A stretch of 64,000 nt of DNA from Flavobacterium arcticum (GTDB lineage: Bacteria > Bacteroidota > Bacteroidia > Flavobacteriales > Flavobacteriaceae), in assembly GCF_003344925.1 (NCBI RefSeq), contig NZ_CP031188.1, forward strand, positions 2,906,357-2,970,356. Reading direction: 5' to 3'. Shown one piece after another: positions 27,085 through 35,730 of the stretch. The position numbers were made by a program, and so were the translations under genes. The notes beneath the pieces were generated by a model. That model saw only the letters and a program-made list of their open reading frames with translations, made no database searches and was not told where the DNA came from. Every line of letters starts with the position of its first letter. Position 1 is the stretch's first letter.

Positions 27085-28650
27085 ATGGATTCAACATTAA
27101 TGATAATTATCGGTTGCATTATAGGATTAGCGATTGGTTTCGTGATAGCAAAGTTTCTTGAAAAAAAGAGTGCGTCCGGAATTTTAGGTAATGCAAAAAA
27201 AGAGGTCTCCTCTATACTAAAAGATGCTAAAAGCGAAGCGGAAGCTATTAAGAAAGATAAAATACTACAAGCTAAAGAGAAGTTTTTAGAGCTTAAAGCA
27301 GAGCATGAACAAGTTATATTAGGGCGCGACAAAAAAATATCGGAAGCAGAAAAAAGAATCCGTGATAAAGAGTCACAAGTTTCTAGTGAACTTGCAAAAG
27401 CGAAGAAGGTTAATGATGAAGTAGAAACTAAAATTTCTGACTACAACAACCGTATTGACTATCTTGATAAAAAGCAACAAGAAATAGACAGATTACACAA
27501 AAGTCAAGTAGAGCAACTAGAAGTTATATCAGGACTATCTGCCGAAGAAGCAAAAAGTCAACTTGTAGACAATCTTAAAGCAGAAGCGAAGAGCAATGCT
27601 ATGTCGCACATACAAGACACTATAGAAGAGGCTAAACTAACGGCACAACAAGAAGCCAAAAAAATAATAATAAACACGATACAACGTGTAGGTACTGAAG
27701 AAGCTGTTGAGAACTGTGTATCAGTATTTAATATAGAATCAGACGACGTTAAAGGACGAATTATTGGACGTGAAGGTCGTAACATACGCGCACTAGAAGC
27801 TGCTACAGGTGTAGAAATTATTGTAGATGATACTCCAGAGGCTATTATACTTTCGTGTTTTGATCCTGTGCGTAGAGAAATAGCACGCCTTGCTTTACAC
27901 AAACTGGTAACAGATGGTAGAATTCACCCAGCACGTATTGAAGAGGTAGTTGCAAAAACAGCTAAGCAAATTGAAGACGAAATCATAGAAGTAGGTAAAC
28001 GTACCGTTATAGATTTAGGGATACACGGACTACACCCTGAACTTATAAAAATAGTAGGAAGAATGAAATACCGTTCTTCTTACGGACAAAACTTGCTACA
28101 GCACTCACGCGAAGTAGCTAAGCTTTGTGGTATTATGGCTGCTGAATTAGGGCTTAATGTAAAAATTGCTAAAAGAGCTGGATTACTACACGATATTGGA
28201 AAAGTACCCGATGCAGAGAGCGACTTACCACACGCATTACTAGGTATGCAGTGGGCAGAAAAATATGGTGAAAAAGAAGAGGTATGTAATGCCATTGGTG
28301 CTCACCACGATGAAATAGAAATGAAATTCTTACTATCTCCTGTTATACAAGTGTGTGATGCTATATCGGGTGCTAGACCAGGTGCAAGAAGACAAGTGCT
28401 AGACTCATATATACAAAGACTTAAAGATCTTGAAGAAATTGCCTATGGCTTTGGTGGAGTTAAGAGTGCCTATGCTATACAAGCTGGTAGAGAGCTGCGT
28501 GTAATAGTAGAAAGCGAAAAGGTTAGCGATGAAATGGCTGCTACTTTATCTTTCGAAATATCGCATAAGATACAAACAGAAATGACATATCCTGGTCAGG
28601 TAAAAATTACTGTAATCAGGGAAACAAGAGCTGTAAACATTGCTAAATAA
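27085..28650 (+). CDS. rny: Ribonuclease Y
   Basis: A 521-residue membrane-anchored endoribonuclease that starts mRNA decay. The N-terminal membrane helix (about 5-24) is followed by a long coiled coil (to about 190), a KH domain with [17 protein letters not shown], and an HD domain with [10 protein letters not shown] and LLHDIGK metal ligands. The order and length match Rny exactly. A terminator follows 26 bases after the stop. Confidence 0.97.
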   Translation: MDSTLMIIIGCIIGLAIGFVIAKFLEKKSASGILGNAKKEVSSILKDAKSEAEAIKKDKILQAKEKFLELKAEHEQVILGRDKKISEAEKRIRDKESQVSSELAKAKKVNDEVETKISDYNNRIDYLDKKQQEIDRLHKSQVEQLEVISGLSAEEAKSQLVDNLKAEAKSNAMSHIQDTIEEAKLTAQQEAKKIIINTIQRVGTEEAVENCVSVFNIESDDVKGRIIGREGRNIRALEAATGVEIIVDDTPEAIILSCFDPVRREIARLALHKLVTDGRIHPARIEEVVAKTAKQIEDEIIEVGKRTVIDLGIHGLHPELIKIVGRMKYRSSYGQNLLQHSREVAKLCGIMAAELGLNVKIAKRAGLLHDIGKVPDAESDLPHALLGMQWAEKYGEKEEVCNAIGAHHDEIEMKFLLSPVIQVCDAISGARPGARRQVLDSYIQRLKDLEEIAYGFGGVKSAYAIQAGRELRVIVESEKVSDEMAATLSFEISHKIQTEMTYPGQVKITVIRETRAVNIAK

Positions 28651-28675
28651 TAATTAGAGTTTAGAGAGTTTGTAC

Positions 28676-28716
28676 ACGAATAAAAAAAGCTGCCAATGGC
28701 AGCTTTTTTTATTCGT
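28676..28716. terminator. Bidirectional terminator after rny
   Basis: Nineteen-bp perfect arms (28676-28694, 28698-28716) enclose a three-base loop. It ends 2 bp before the stop of the convergent response-regulator gene. Confidence 0.9.
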
Positions 28717-28717
28717 A

Positions 28718-29119
28718 TTATACTTCTTCGCTCATAAATATCTTATCGAGGTCTTCTTTGCAAATCGGTTTTAAATAATAATCTTTAACTATATCATTAA
28801 ACTCTTTAGCTTTGTTCATATCAACTTCACTGTTTGATGAACTTATCATATATACTATTGATGTTTTAGATAATGATGTTGTCAATTTTGAATATTCTTC
28901 TAGAAATTGCCACCCATCCATTATTGGCATATTTACATCGAGCAATATAAGATCTGGTAATTGCTCATTATTATTAGACTGTATATATTCTATCGCCTCG
29001 GCTCCATCACCAAAAAACTTAGTTGTTACATCTATACCATTTTGTTTAAGAAGATTCTTAAATAAAAAATGATAAATTTTGTCATCGTCAATTACATAAA
29101 GGCTTTTAACCATCTTCAT
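28718..29119 (-). CDS. Single-domain response regulator (CheY-like)
   Basis: A receiver domain alone, about 133 residues. The acidic pocket is YVIDDDK, the phospho-acceptor Asp lies in LILLDVNMPIMDGW, the Ser in YMISSSN takes the Thr/Ser role and Lys is in YYLKP. There is no output domain, so it probably passes phosphate on or acts by protein contact. The ATG at 29119 overlaps the last codons of the kinase gene; a second ATG at 29113 is equally possible. The overlap makes this kinase its likely partner. Confidence 0.88.
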   Translation of the reverse strand: MKMVKSLYVIDDDKIYHFLFKNLLKQNGIDVTTKFFGDGAEAIEYIQSNNNEQLPDLILLDVNMPIMDGWQFLEEYSKLTTSLSKTSIVYMISSSNSEVDMNKAKEFNDIVKDYYLKPICKEDLDKIFMSEEV

Positions 29120-30626
29120 CAAAATATATTTTAAAAGTAGTTCCTTTGTTTACTTCACTAGAAACTTCTATTTTACCTCCCATTGCTTCTACTTGGTTCT
29201 TGGTTATAAATAACCCTATACCTCTCGAGTTTTGATTTTTGTGGAATGTTTTATACATCCCAAAAAGAGAATTCTTATGTTTTTTTAAATCAATACCTAA
29301 ACCATTATCCGATATAGATAGAACCTTCTTCCCTTCTACTACCGAAAAATCATAAGAAAGCATCGGCTTTCTTTCTGAGCTTGAATACTTAATTGCATTT
29401 GTGGTAAAATTAAGCAAAACACTTTCAAGATATGCAGGGTTGTAGTTTACCGTTACATCAAGAGGTATGTTAATTTCTATATTTACACCATTCTTAGTTA
29501 TTTCATTATGCAATATATTCAATATATTTTTAAGATAGTGCCTTAAATTAAGGTTTTCTTTTACTGTTTTTATCTCAAATTGTATATCTACTAACTCTTT
29601 TAAATGTATAATAGTTACATATAAACTATCAGATATAGCTTCAAGATGATTTAGCATATCCTCCTTTTCGTCTTCTTTAGCACCTTTAAATATATCTATT
29701 AACATCTTAAGGTTACCAGCATGTGATCTTAAGTTATGCGAAACTATATGAGCAAAATTAATAAGTCTGTTATTTTGATCTCCAATAATGTCTATAGTAT
29801 TGCCAAGCTCTATTTCTTTTTCTTTTAATAAAGTTATGTCTTTATGTGTACCTATTGCTCTTATTGGGTTTCCAAAATCGTCATACCCCACTACTTTACC
29901 TCTACTAAGCACCCATCTATATTTACCCTCATCATTCATGATGCGATATATATTCTCAAAACTAGATGATTTCCCTTCTAAATGAGCATCTCTAGAAGCC
30001 TTATGCCCCTTTATATCATCAGGGTGCATCCTATCTCTCCAAAACTTTAAAGGTACAATAACTTCTTCCTCTTCACTACCTAGTATACTCATTGATTGTC
30101 CTGAGAAATAGACGTTATCAGTAACCATATCCCAATCCCATATTCCTTCTGATGCTGCATGTAAGGCATACTTAAAGCGTTCTTCAGAAATTTTCAACTT
30201 ACGCTCGTGTTCCTTTTGGTCGGTAACATCACTTACTCTACCATAAAAATATATACTCCCATCTTTTTGCAATTCGGGCTTAGCGTTTATTCGCATCCAA
30301 CGCAATCCTTTCTTGGGTAGCCGTACGCGAAACTCACCATTCCATCCCGTAAGCTCTGCTTTAGATTTTTCAAGACTTTCTTTAAAACGACCAAAATCAT
30401 CCAGTAATAATCTCTCTTTTAAAAAAACTTGAGTGTTATACATAAATGTTTCTACACTTAGCTCTAAAATATCATTTACTGTTTCGCTAGCAAAAACTAT
30501 CGAGTAAAGATCATCAGTCTTCCAAATCATTTTAAATATAAGATCTGGTACTTGGTCTAGTAACTTTTTATAAAAAGCATTTAGGCTCTCACCATCATGA
30601 ATATCTGGCATATCAAAAAACTCCAT
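29106..30626 (-). CDS. PAS-domain sensor histidine kinase
   Basis: A 506-residue kinase without membrane segments. Two PAS domains with PAC ends (YFYGRVSDVTDQKEHE and IRAIGTHKDITLLKEKE) are followed by a dimerisation helix with the H-box IVSHNLRSHAGN. The ATPase domain then has the N-box NFTTNAIKYSS, the G1 box DNGLGIDL and the G2 box GIGLFITK. It should sense a cytoplasmic signal or bound cofactor and phosphorylate the receiver encoded by the overlapping downstream gene. It starts 81 bp after xerD and could have its own promoter. Confidence 0.92.
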   Translation of the reverse strand: MEFFDMPDIHDGESLNAFYKKLLDQVPDLIFKMIWKTDDLYSIVFASETVNDILELSVETFMYNTQVFLKERLLLDDFGRFKESLEKSKAELTGWNGEFRVRLPKKGLRWMRINAKPELQKDGSIYFYGRVSDVTDQKEHERKLKISEERFKYALHAASEGIWDWDMVTDNVYFSGQSMSILGSEEEEVIVPLKFWRDRMHPDDIKGHKASRDAHLEGKSSSFENIYRIMNDEGKYRWVLSRGKVVGYDDFGNPIRAIGTHKDITLLKEKEIELGNTIDIIGDQNNRLINFAHIVSHNLRSHAGNLKMLIDIFKGAKEDEKEDMLNHLEAISDSLYVTIIHLKELVDIQFEIKTVKENLNLRHYLKNILNILHNEITKNGVNIEINIPLDVTVNYNPAYLESVLLNFTTNAIKYSSSERKPMLSYDFSVVEGKKVLSISDNGLGIDLKKHKNSLFGMYKTFHKNQNSRGIGLFITKNQVEAMGGKIEVSSEVNKGTTFKIYFDEDG

Positions 30627-30707
30627 CTAAAATAGTTTTACACAAAAATAGGGTTAGTTTTAAAAAAAATAATTTTTTTTAGTATTTATCTGTCAAAATT
30701 CTTAAAA

Positions 30708-31607
30708 TTATCGTCGTGGGTGGTATGTATTTATAATATTTCTAAGAAATTTTCGATCTAAATGCATATATATCTCTGTTGTTGTAATCGATTCATGCCC
30801 TAACATAAGTTGAATAGAACGTAAGTCGGCTCCGTTTTCTAATAAATGTGTTGCAAAAGAATGTCTAAATGTATGTGGACTTATTATTTTATTTAATTCA
30901 ATTCTTTTAGCCAAATCTTTTATAATAGTAAATATCATAGCCCTTGTTAGTCCTTTACCGCGTCGGTTTAAAAACAAAGTATCTTCATGTCCTTTTTGTA
31001 TATTCTGAAAAGTTCTTACACCATCTTTATATATGGTAATATATTTTTGAGTAAGATCATCTATAGGTACAAATCTTTGTTTATTTCCTTTTCCTGTAAC
31101 CTTAATAAAGCCTTCCTCAAAAAACAAATCTGAAATTTTAAGCCCTATCAATTCAGATACTCGGAGTCCGCAACTATATAACGTTTCTAACATAGCTCTA
31201 TTACGTTCTCCTTCATTACTAGCCAAATTTATAGCACTTATAAGTGCATCTATTTCGGCAGTAGAAAGTGTATCAGGTAGTTTACGCCCTATTTTAGGAA
31301 CTTCTATAAGTTCTAAAGGGTTGTCTTTTCTATAATTTTCAAAAACGATATAACTAAAGAAACTTTTAAGCCCAGATATAAGTCTTGCACGAGAACGCGG
31401 ATTCAACTCTGTCGCTACATGGTATATAAATTGTTGTATTGTCTCTTCATTTATATATACAGGAGAAACATCTATACTATTATCATCCATATACTTAACC
31501 AACCTATTGATATCAAATAAATAGTTTGTTATCGAATTATCTGATAATCCACGTTCTATTTTAAGATAGGATTTATAGTCTTTTATATATATCGACCAGT
31601 TTTTCAT
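30708..31607 (-). CDS. xerD: Tyrosine recombinase XerD
   Basis: A 299-residue recombinase with a SAM-like N-terminal domain and all catalytic residues: Arg149 (SCGLRVSE), Lys174, His245 and Arg248 (HTFRHSFATH), His271 (LGHES) and Tyr280 (EIYMHL). The length and the IIKDLAKR/ISPHTFRHS region match the housekeeping XerD that resolves chromosome dimers at dif, not a phage integrase. It is encoded 13 bp after a PfkB kinase gene. No dif site was recognised in the window. Confidence 0.92.
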   Translation of the reverse strand: MKNWSIYIKDYKSYLKIERGLSDNSITNYLFDINRLVKYMDDNSIDVSPVYINEETIQQFIYHVATELNPRSRARLISGLKSFFSYIVFENYRKDNPLELIEVPKIGRKLPDTLSTAEIDALISAINLASNEGERNRAMLETLYSCGLRVSELIGLKISDLFFEEGFIKVTGKGNKQRFVPIDDLTQKYITIYKDGVRTFQNIQKGHEDTLFLNRRGKGLTRAMIFTIIKDLAKRIELNKIISPHTFRHSFATHLLENGADLRSIQLMLGHESITTTEIYMHLDRKFLRNIINTYHPRR

Positions 31608-31620
31608 AGAAGTCTATCTA

Positions 31621-32556
31621 CTACTTTTTAGATAACCATTGGTATAAACGCTCGGCATCTTCTTTGTTAAACAAGCTTGTACCTGGGTTCATTGTAGCTG
31701 CCGAGCCACAGGCAACCCCCATGCGTGCCATATTTAAAAAAGTGCTTCCTTGTGCTAACATAGCCACCATACCTGCAACCATACTGTCTCCTGCTCCCAC
31801 TGTACTCATTTTTTTAACCGATGGTGCAGGTATATGTACACTATCATTTTTTGTTACTAAATAAGCGCCTTGTGCTCCCATAGATACCACTACAACCTCT
31901 GTCATACCTTTATTTATAAGCTGTCTTGCTGCTTGGGTTGCAGTTTCATTATCTAAATGCTCTATACCCGACAAGCGACTGAGCTCACCAATATTGGGTT
32001 TAAGTAAATACACGCCTTCTTCTAATGCTGTAAAAAGCGCGTCACCAGAGGTATCAAGTACTACTTTACTACCTTTATCTTTTGCAATCTTAACTATAGT
32101 TTTTATAAAATTTGGCGAAATACCTAGCGGTAAACTACCACTTATAACCATAATTTCAGGAAAAGGTTTTATTGCCTTAATTTTATCAAGTATAGTAGTT
32201 GTTTCATCAACGGTAACTGCTTCGCCAGGCATACCAAAACGGTACTGCTCATTAGTTAATGTGTCTACTACTATAAAGTTTTCACGTGTTTGGGCTACCA
32301 CTGGTACAGGTAGTGTAGTTACATACTCTTGTTCTAACAATTGTTGTAATAAATCGCCAGTACATCCTCCTGAAGTAAAAAAAGCTGTTGTATTTATACC
32401 AAGCCTTACTAAACCACGGGAAACATTGATACCGCCACCTCCTGGTTCATATTTTGGCGGAGCACATCTTAATTTTTTTTCAGGTTTTATATTAGCTACA
32501 CTACTACTTTTATCTACAGTTGGGTTAAGGGTTATAGTGAGTACATTGTTTATCAT
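31621..32556 (-). CDS. PfkB-family hexose kinase (1-phosphofructokinase-like)
   Basis: A 311-residue PfkB sugar kinase. It starts TITLNPTVDKS, has the substrate-binding GGGGINVSRGLVRLG and ends with the catalytic signature STVGAGDSMVAGM with Asp257. This pattern is closest to 1-phosphofructokinase, tagatose-6-phosphate kinase and the minor 6-phosphofructokinase PfkB. No fructose PTS or tagatose genes are nearby, so 6-phosphofructokinase activity is as likely as the others. It is upstream of xerD on the same strand. Confidence 0.88.
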   Translation of the reverse strand: MINNVLTITLNPTVDKSSSVANIKPEKKLRCAPPKYEPGGGGINVSRGLVRLGINTTAFFTSGGCTGDLLQQLLEQEYVTTLPVPVVAQTRENFIVVDTLTNEQYRFGMPGEAVTVDETTTILDKIKAIKPFPEIMVISGSLPLGISPNFIKTIVKIAKDKGSKVVLDTSGDALFTALEEGVYLLKPNIGELSRLSGIEHLDNETATQAARQLINKGMTEVVVVSMGAQGAYLVTKNDSVHIPAPSVKKMSTVGAGDSMVAGMVAMLAQGSTFLNMARMGVACGSAATMNPGTSLFNKEDAERLYQWLSKK

Positions 32557-32680
32557 GATACTGTATTCATTTCCTGCTAATTTAGCATTAAAATTTACTT
32601 TAATATGTTGTGAAAAACTTAAATATAATAGAACTTAAATATAGTTTATATACTCTATATATAAATTATGATAATGAAGG

Positions 32681-33097
32681 TTAACCTATAAGCGACTGTA
32701 TAGCTAAGTTATATCCTTTAAGACCAAAACCAATAATAACACCTCTGGCAACAGGTGATATATATGACTGATGCCTAAACGTTTCTCGCGAAAAAGTGTT
32801 AGATATATGCACTTCTACTACAGGGGTAGTTATCGCCTTAACAGCATCGGCAATGGCTACAGATGTATGAGTATATCCTCCTGCATTAAGTATAATACCA
32901 TTGTATTTAAAGCCCACCTTTTGTATTTTATCTATTATTTCGCCTTCTATATTACTTTGATAGTATGATAATTCGACATCAGGATATTCTTCTTGTAATA
33001 TTTTAAAATAATCGTGAAACGTTGTAGTACCATATACCTCTGGTTCTCTTTGTCCTAGTAGGTTAAGATTAGGACCGTTAATTATAATAATTTTCAT
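32681..33097 (-). CDS. aroQ: 3-Dehydroquinate dehydratase, type II
   Basis: AroQ converts 3-dehydroquinate to 3-dehydroshikimate in aromatic amino acid synthesis. The start is the ATG at 33097, giving 138 residues that begin KIIIINGPNLNLLG; the longer frame adds 14 residues not found in the family. Tyr22 in EVYG is the catalytic base, with NAGGYTHTS (His77) and EVHISN (His97) completing the active site. The gene is monocistronic. Confidence 0.95.
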   Translation of the reverse strand: MKIIIINGPNLNLLGQREPEVYGTTTFHDYFKILQEEYPDVELSYYQSNIEGEIIDKIQKVGFKYNGIILNAGGYTHTSVAIADAVKAITTPVVEVHISNTFSRETFRHQSYISPVARGVIIGFGLKGYNLAIQSLIG

Positions 33098-33122
33098 TGG
33101 CAGTCTTTTTGTAAAAATACAT

Positions 33123-33150
33123 AAAAAAGCCGACCTCATAAGGTCGGCTA
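33123..33150 (-). terminator. Terminator of the OMP gene ending at 33177
   Basis: AGCCGACCT/AGGTCGGCT arms (33129-33149) are followed on the minus strand by a T run. It separates the barrel genes from aroQ and overlaps the aroQ upstream region. Confidence 0.85.
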
Positions 33151-33176
33151 ATTATAAACCTAAAATATAAATGTGT

Positions 33177-33713
33177 TTAAAAGAAATATCCTACTGATAG
33201 CTGAAATACTGCATTTTTAGAATCTACATCTTCATAAACATCTGTAAGTCCTATTGTATATCGTGCTTGTACAAAAAGCCCAGCTATAAGTTTCAGCTCT
33301 ACGCCACCTGCGGCTGCCATATCAAAACTTTTAGACTCTAACGCTTCCTCTGCTTCATCTATAAGAAATGAAAATTGAGGCCCTGCCATAAGGCTAAGTT
33401 TACTTGGCAATATATAATATTTTGCCATTACTGGTACTGATATATAATCTAAATTAATATCACGCACTGCACCTAGTTCATCTTTATATTCAGAGCCCTG
33501 AGAAGAAAACAAACCTTCTGCCTGTACCGAAAAAGTTGGTACAAGATTTAGCTCAAGCACTGCTCCTGCATGAAAACTAGTTATGCCATCACCATCAATA
33601 TCTCCATTAAGGTTCGCAAAATTAGCACCTCCTTTTACACCGAAGTTAACACCTTGTGCTTGCATAGCAAAGCTAGTTGCTATTACTGCTACTAAAACTA
33701 ATACTTTTTTCAT
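33177..33713 (-). CDS. Outer-membrane beta-barrel protein (PorT/OMP_b-brl_2 type), paralogue 1
   Basis: A 178-residue protein with a signal peptide ending MQAQ, then the family start GVNFGVKGGANFANLNGD, then alternating amphipathic strands (VQAEGLFSSQG, ISVPVMAKYYILPSKLSLMAGPQ) and a terminal aromatic strand SVGYFF. This is a small eight-strand-like porin family common in Bacteroidota. The function is unknown. It is clearly related to the next gene (starting 34262) and to the plus-strand gene at 34457. Confidence 0.88.
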   Translation of the reverse strand: MKKVLVLVAVIATSFAMQAQGVNFGVKGGANFANLNGDIDGDGITSFHAGAVLELNLVPTFSVQAEGLFSSQGSEYKDELGAVRDINLDYISVPVMAKYYILPSKLSLMAGPQFSFLIDEAEEALESKSFDMAAAGGVELKLIAGLFVQARYTIGLTDVYEDVDSKNAVFQLSVGYFF

Positions 33714-33734
33714 ATTTAAAAATTTAGTTGATTA

Positions 33735-34262
33735 CTAAAACATATAACATAATGACAATTGTAATACTGAGTTTTTAAGCTCATACTTGTCTGAAACTTT
33801 AGTTGAACCAGCATTATACCTTGCTTGTGCGGCAAAATTATCGGCAAAGAAAAACTCTACACCACCTGCAAAGCCTAAATCGTAAGTACTACTTTCAAAA
33901 GTAGTAAAACTATCCGACTCACCAATAAGCAATCCTATTTGTGGTCCTGCATGTATATTAAACGAATCTGTAAAATATAGTTTAAGCATTACAGGTAAAG
34001 TTACATAATTCAGCTTATAAGTTTCATCTTTTGTTTTTGCCCCTTGTACAGAGTATAAAAACTCAGGCTGAACAGATAAAGCATCCATCAAGTGCATCTC
34101 TGCAACCATTCCTACATGAAAACTAGTTAAAACATTAAAATCATCAGCATCATTACCATTAAAATTAGCAAAATTTAAACCAGCTTTTATTCCAAATGCT
34201 TGAGCTTTTACAGTAGTATAGCTACACATAAATACAAAAGCGACAAGTAATAGTTTTTTCAT
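33735..34262 (-). CDS. Outer-membrane beta-barrel protein, paralogue 2
   Basis: Start placed at the ATG 34262, directly before the signal peptide KKLLLVAFVFMCSY...KAQ, giving 175 residues; the longer frame has 16 non-signal residues. The mature part follows the same plan: FGIKAGLNFANFNGND, VQPEFLYSVQGAK, LPVMLKLYFTDSFNIHAGPQIGLL and a final LSLCYMF. It lies 21 bp before paralogue 1 on the same strand, so they are probably cotranscribed. Confidence 0.87.
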   Translation of the reverse strand: MKKLLLVAFVFMCSYTTVKAQAFGIKAGLNFANFNGNDADDFNVLTSFHVGMVAEMHLMDALSVQPEFLYSVQGAKTKDETYKLNYVTLPVMLKLYFTDSFNIHAGPQIGLLIGESDSFTTFESSTYDLGFAGGVEFFFADNFAAQARYNAGSTKVSDKYELKNSVLQLSLCYMF

Positions 34263-34419
34263 AAATGATAAGTTATTGTTATATAGCACAAAAATAGTAT
34301 AAATTACCATACAAAAAGAGTCGAAACTAGTACAGTATATTTATTTCGTCTAATGTTTACTTATTATTAAATTTAAAAAAATCACCAATACTAGGTATTT
34401 TTAATAAAATAAAAAAAAG

Positions 34420-34427
34420 TACATTTG
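34420..34427 (+). promoter_or_regulatory. Candidate -7 element for OMP paralogue 3
   Basis: TACATTTG, 29 bp before the ATG at 34457, in an A-rich stretch. No -33 TTG is seen. Confidence 0.45.
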
Positions 34428-34456
34428 TTATTCCTAACAACAAATTAATTTACAAA

Positions 34457-35020
34457 ATGAAAAAATTATTACTTTCGGCTGCGGCCGTAATGGCGTTTAG
34501 CTTTGCTACGCAAGCTCAAGAAGTTAAGTTTGGTGCAAAAGCAGGTTTAAACATTGCTGACTTTGGTGGTGATGCGGAAACTGATGGTTCAAGAACTGGA
34601 TTACACGTTGGTGCTATTGCAGAAATTAAATTAACTGAGACATTCTCTGTTCAGCCAGAACTTCTTTACTCTATGCAAGGTGCAAAAGGAAAAGAACTTG
34701 GAGTAGAATATGATCTTAAATTTGATTACATTAACATTCCTATTATGGCTAAATACTATCTTATGGAAGGTTTAAGTATCGAAGCAGGGCCACAAGTAGG
34801 TTTCCTTATGAGTGCTAAAGCAGAAGATGAAGACGTTAAAGATGGTTATAAAGGTGTTGACTTTGCTTTAAACGGAGGTGTTGCTTACGATTTACCAATG
34901 GGTGTTTTCTTCCAAGCAAGATATAGTGCTGGTCTTAACAATATTTATGATGGAGAAGGTAGCGACGATTACAAAACAACTAACAATGTAATTTCGCTTT
35001 CTGTTGGTTATAAATTCTAA
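34457..35020 (+). CDS. Outer-membrane beta-barrel protein, paralogue 3
   Basis: A 187-residue member of the same family, divergent from the other two. Signal peptide LSAAAVMAFSFATQAQ, then VKFGAKAGLNIADFGGD, VQPELLYSMQGAKGK, INIPIMAKYYLMEGLSIEAGPQVGFLM and the end SLSVGYKF. The codon usage looks richer in GCT and GGT than its paralogues, which may mean high expression. A terminator follows. Confidence 0.88.
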   Translation: MKKLLLSAAAVMAFSFATQAQEVKFGAKAGLNIADFGGDAETDGSRTGLHVGAIAEIKLTETFSVQPELLYSMQGAKGKELGVEYDLKFDYINIPIMAKYYLMEGLSIEAGPQVGFLMSAKAEDEDVKDGYKGVDFALNGGVAYDLPMGVFFQARYSAGLNNIYDGEGSDDYKTTNNVISLSVGYKF

Positions 35021-35070
35021 TTTACAACCTTAGGTCACCTTAAAATAAGTTGACAGATTAATATAAATTT

Positions 35071-35099
35071 CCCGATTGTATTTTGCAGTCGGGTTTTTT
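35071..35099 (+). terminator. Terminator of OMP paralogue 3
   Basis: CCCGATTG and CAGTCGGG arms (8 bp, one G-T pair) around a seven-base loop, followed by six T. Confidence 0.85.
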
Positions 35100-35138
35100 A
35101 TTATCTAAAATTAAACTCAAACCCAAGAAAATATATAA

Positions 35139-35168
35139 TAAAAAAAGCCTGTATTGCTACAGGCTTTC
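35139..35168 (-). terminator. Hairpin with minus-strand T run
   Basis: AGCCTGTA/TACAGGCT arms (35147-35166) with A run upstream on the plus strand, so it would terminate minus-strand transcription. The nearest minus-strand gene upstream is the tRNA region, about 340 bp away; it may be a back-up stop. Confidence 0.65.
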
Positions 35169-35457
35169 CATCCAACTAAAAAATTACTATAATAACTTTC
35201 GTTATTATGGTGCAAATTTATTACATAATAGAAATCATTATTTAACAAATAGACTTACACCCCATTAGTTCCGACGAACGGTAGTAAAGTATCGATAAAC
35301 TGTATTCTTGATCTATAATACAATTGTTTATTTAAGTGCAACCGACAAGTAATCGTAAGAAAAACACTTAATGAGGAAATAAGAATAAATCTAATAAACG
35401 ATGTTTTATGACTTGAAAAATATCTTTTAAAAATGTATAGAAGAGCTAAAAAAATAA
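35169..35457. other. Intergenic region without recognised gene
   Basis: About 290 bp of AT-rich sequence. No open frame with family resemblance, no tRNA and no clear promoter could be supported here. Together with its flanks, the whole stretch 35021-35730 has hairpins, a tRNA fragment and left-end repeats but no protein gene. Confidence 0.5.
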
Positions 35458-35497
35458 AATCCCGTAACCAACAGTATTTACTATTTGTTACGGGATT
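35458..35497 (-). terminator. Hairpin after the tRNA fragment, probably the original tRNA-Met terminator
   Basis: Eleven-bp arms (35458-35468 and 35487-35497) around an 18-base loop, with a minus-strand T run after them. It lies four bases beyond the left copy of the tRNA 3' half. This fits the tRNA's terminator from before the island inserted. Confidence 0.7.
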
Positions 35498-35500
35498 ACC

Positions 35501-35545
35501 TGTAGCGAAGACGGGAGTTGAACCCGTGACCTCAGGGTTATGAAT
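35501..35545 (-). repeat. attachment-site copy: 3' half of tRNA-Met (left end of island)
   Basis: These 45 bp are identical to 38515-38559. They hold the tRNA-Met sequence from the anticodon loop to the 3' end plus two bases. The 5' half is absent, so it is not a functional tRNA. An exact duplication that starts in the anticodon loop is typical of tyrosine-integrase attachment sites in tRNA genes. Confidence 0.88.
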
Positions 35546-35628
35546 TTTAAACCATCATAAACCAAAAAAATAAATCACTTAAAATCAACGAATTAAAAAG
35601 CAATGATTTTTAATTTTTACATAAAATA

Positions 35629-35646
35629 TGTTCAAAAAATTGTTCA
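35629..35646 (+). repeat. Left-end TGTTCA direct repeats, 12-bp spacing
   Basis: TGTTCA occurs at 35629-35634 and 35641-35646, exactly one 12-bp period apart. The same motif, orientation and spacing recur at the right end of the island. Arm-type binding sites for a recombinase are a reasonable explanation. Confidence 0.55.
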
Positions 35647-35730
35647 CTAAAATTTGCAAACTATTTTAAATCTATCTCTAAGTATCCATTCATATATTTA
35701 GAACTTGGAAAAATATGGGTTAATAATTTA

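Noticed and set aside
30708..31607. XerD as the integrase of the restriction-modification island
   Set aside because: It lies outside the repeats, about 4 kb away among housekeeping genes, and has the standard XerD length and motifs.
35501..35545. Second tRNA-Met gene
   Set aside because: Only the 3' half is present; the acceptor 5' strand, D-arm and half of the anticodon stem are missing.
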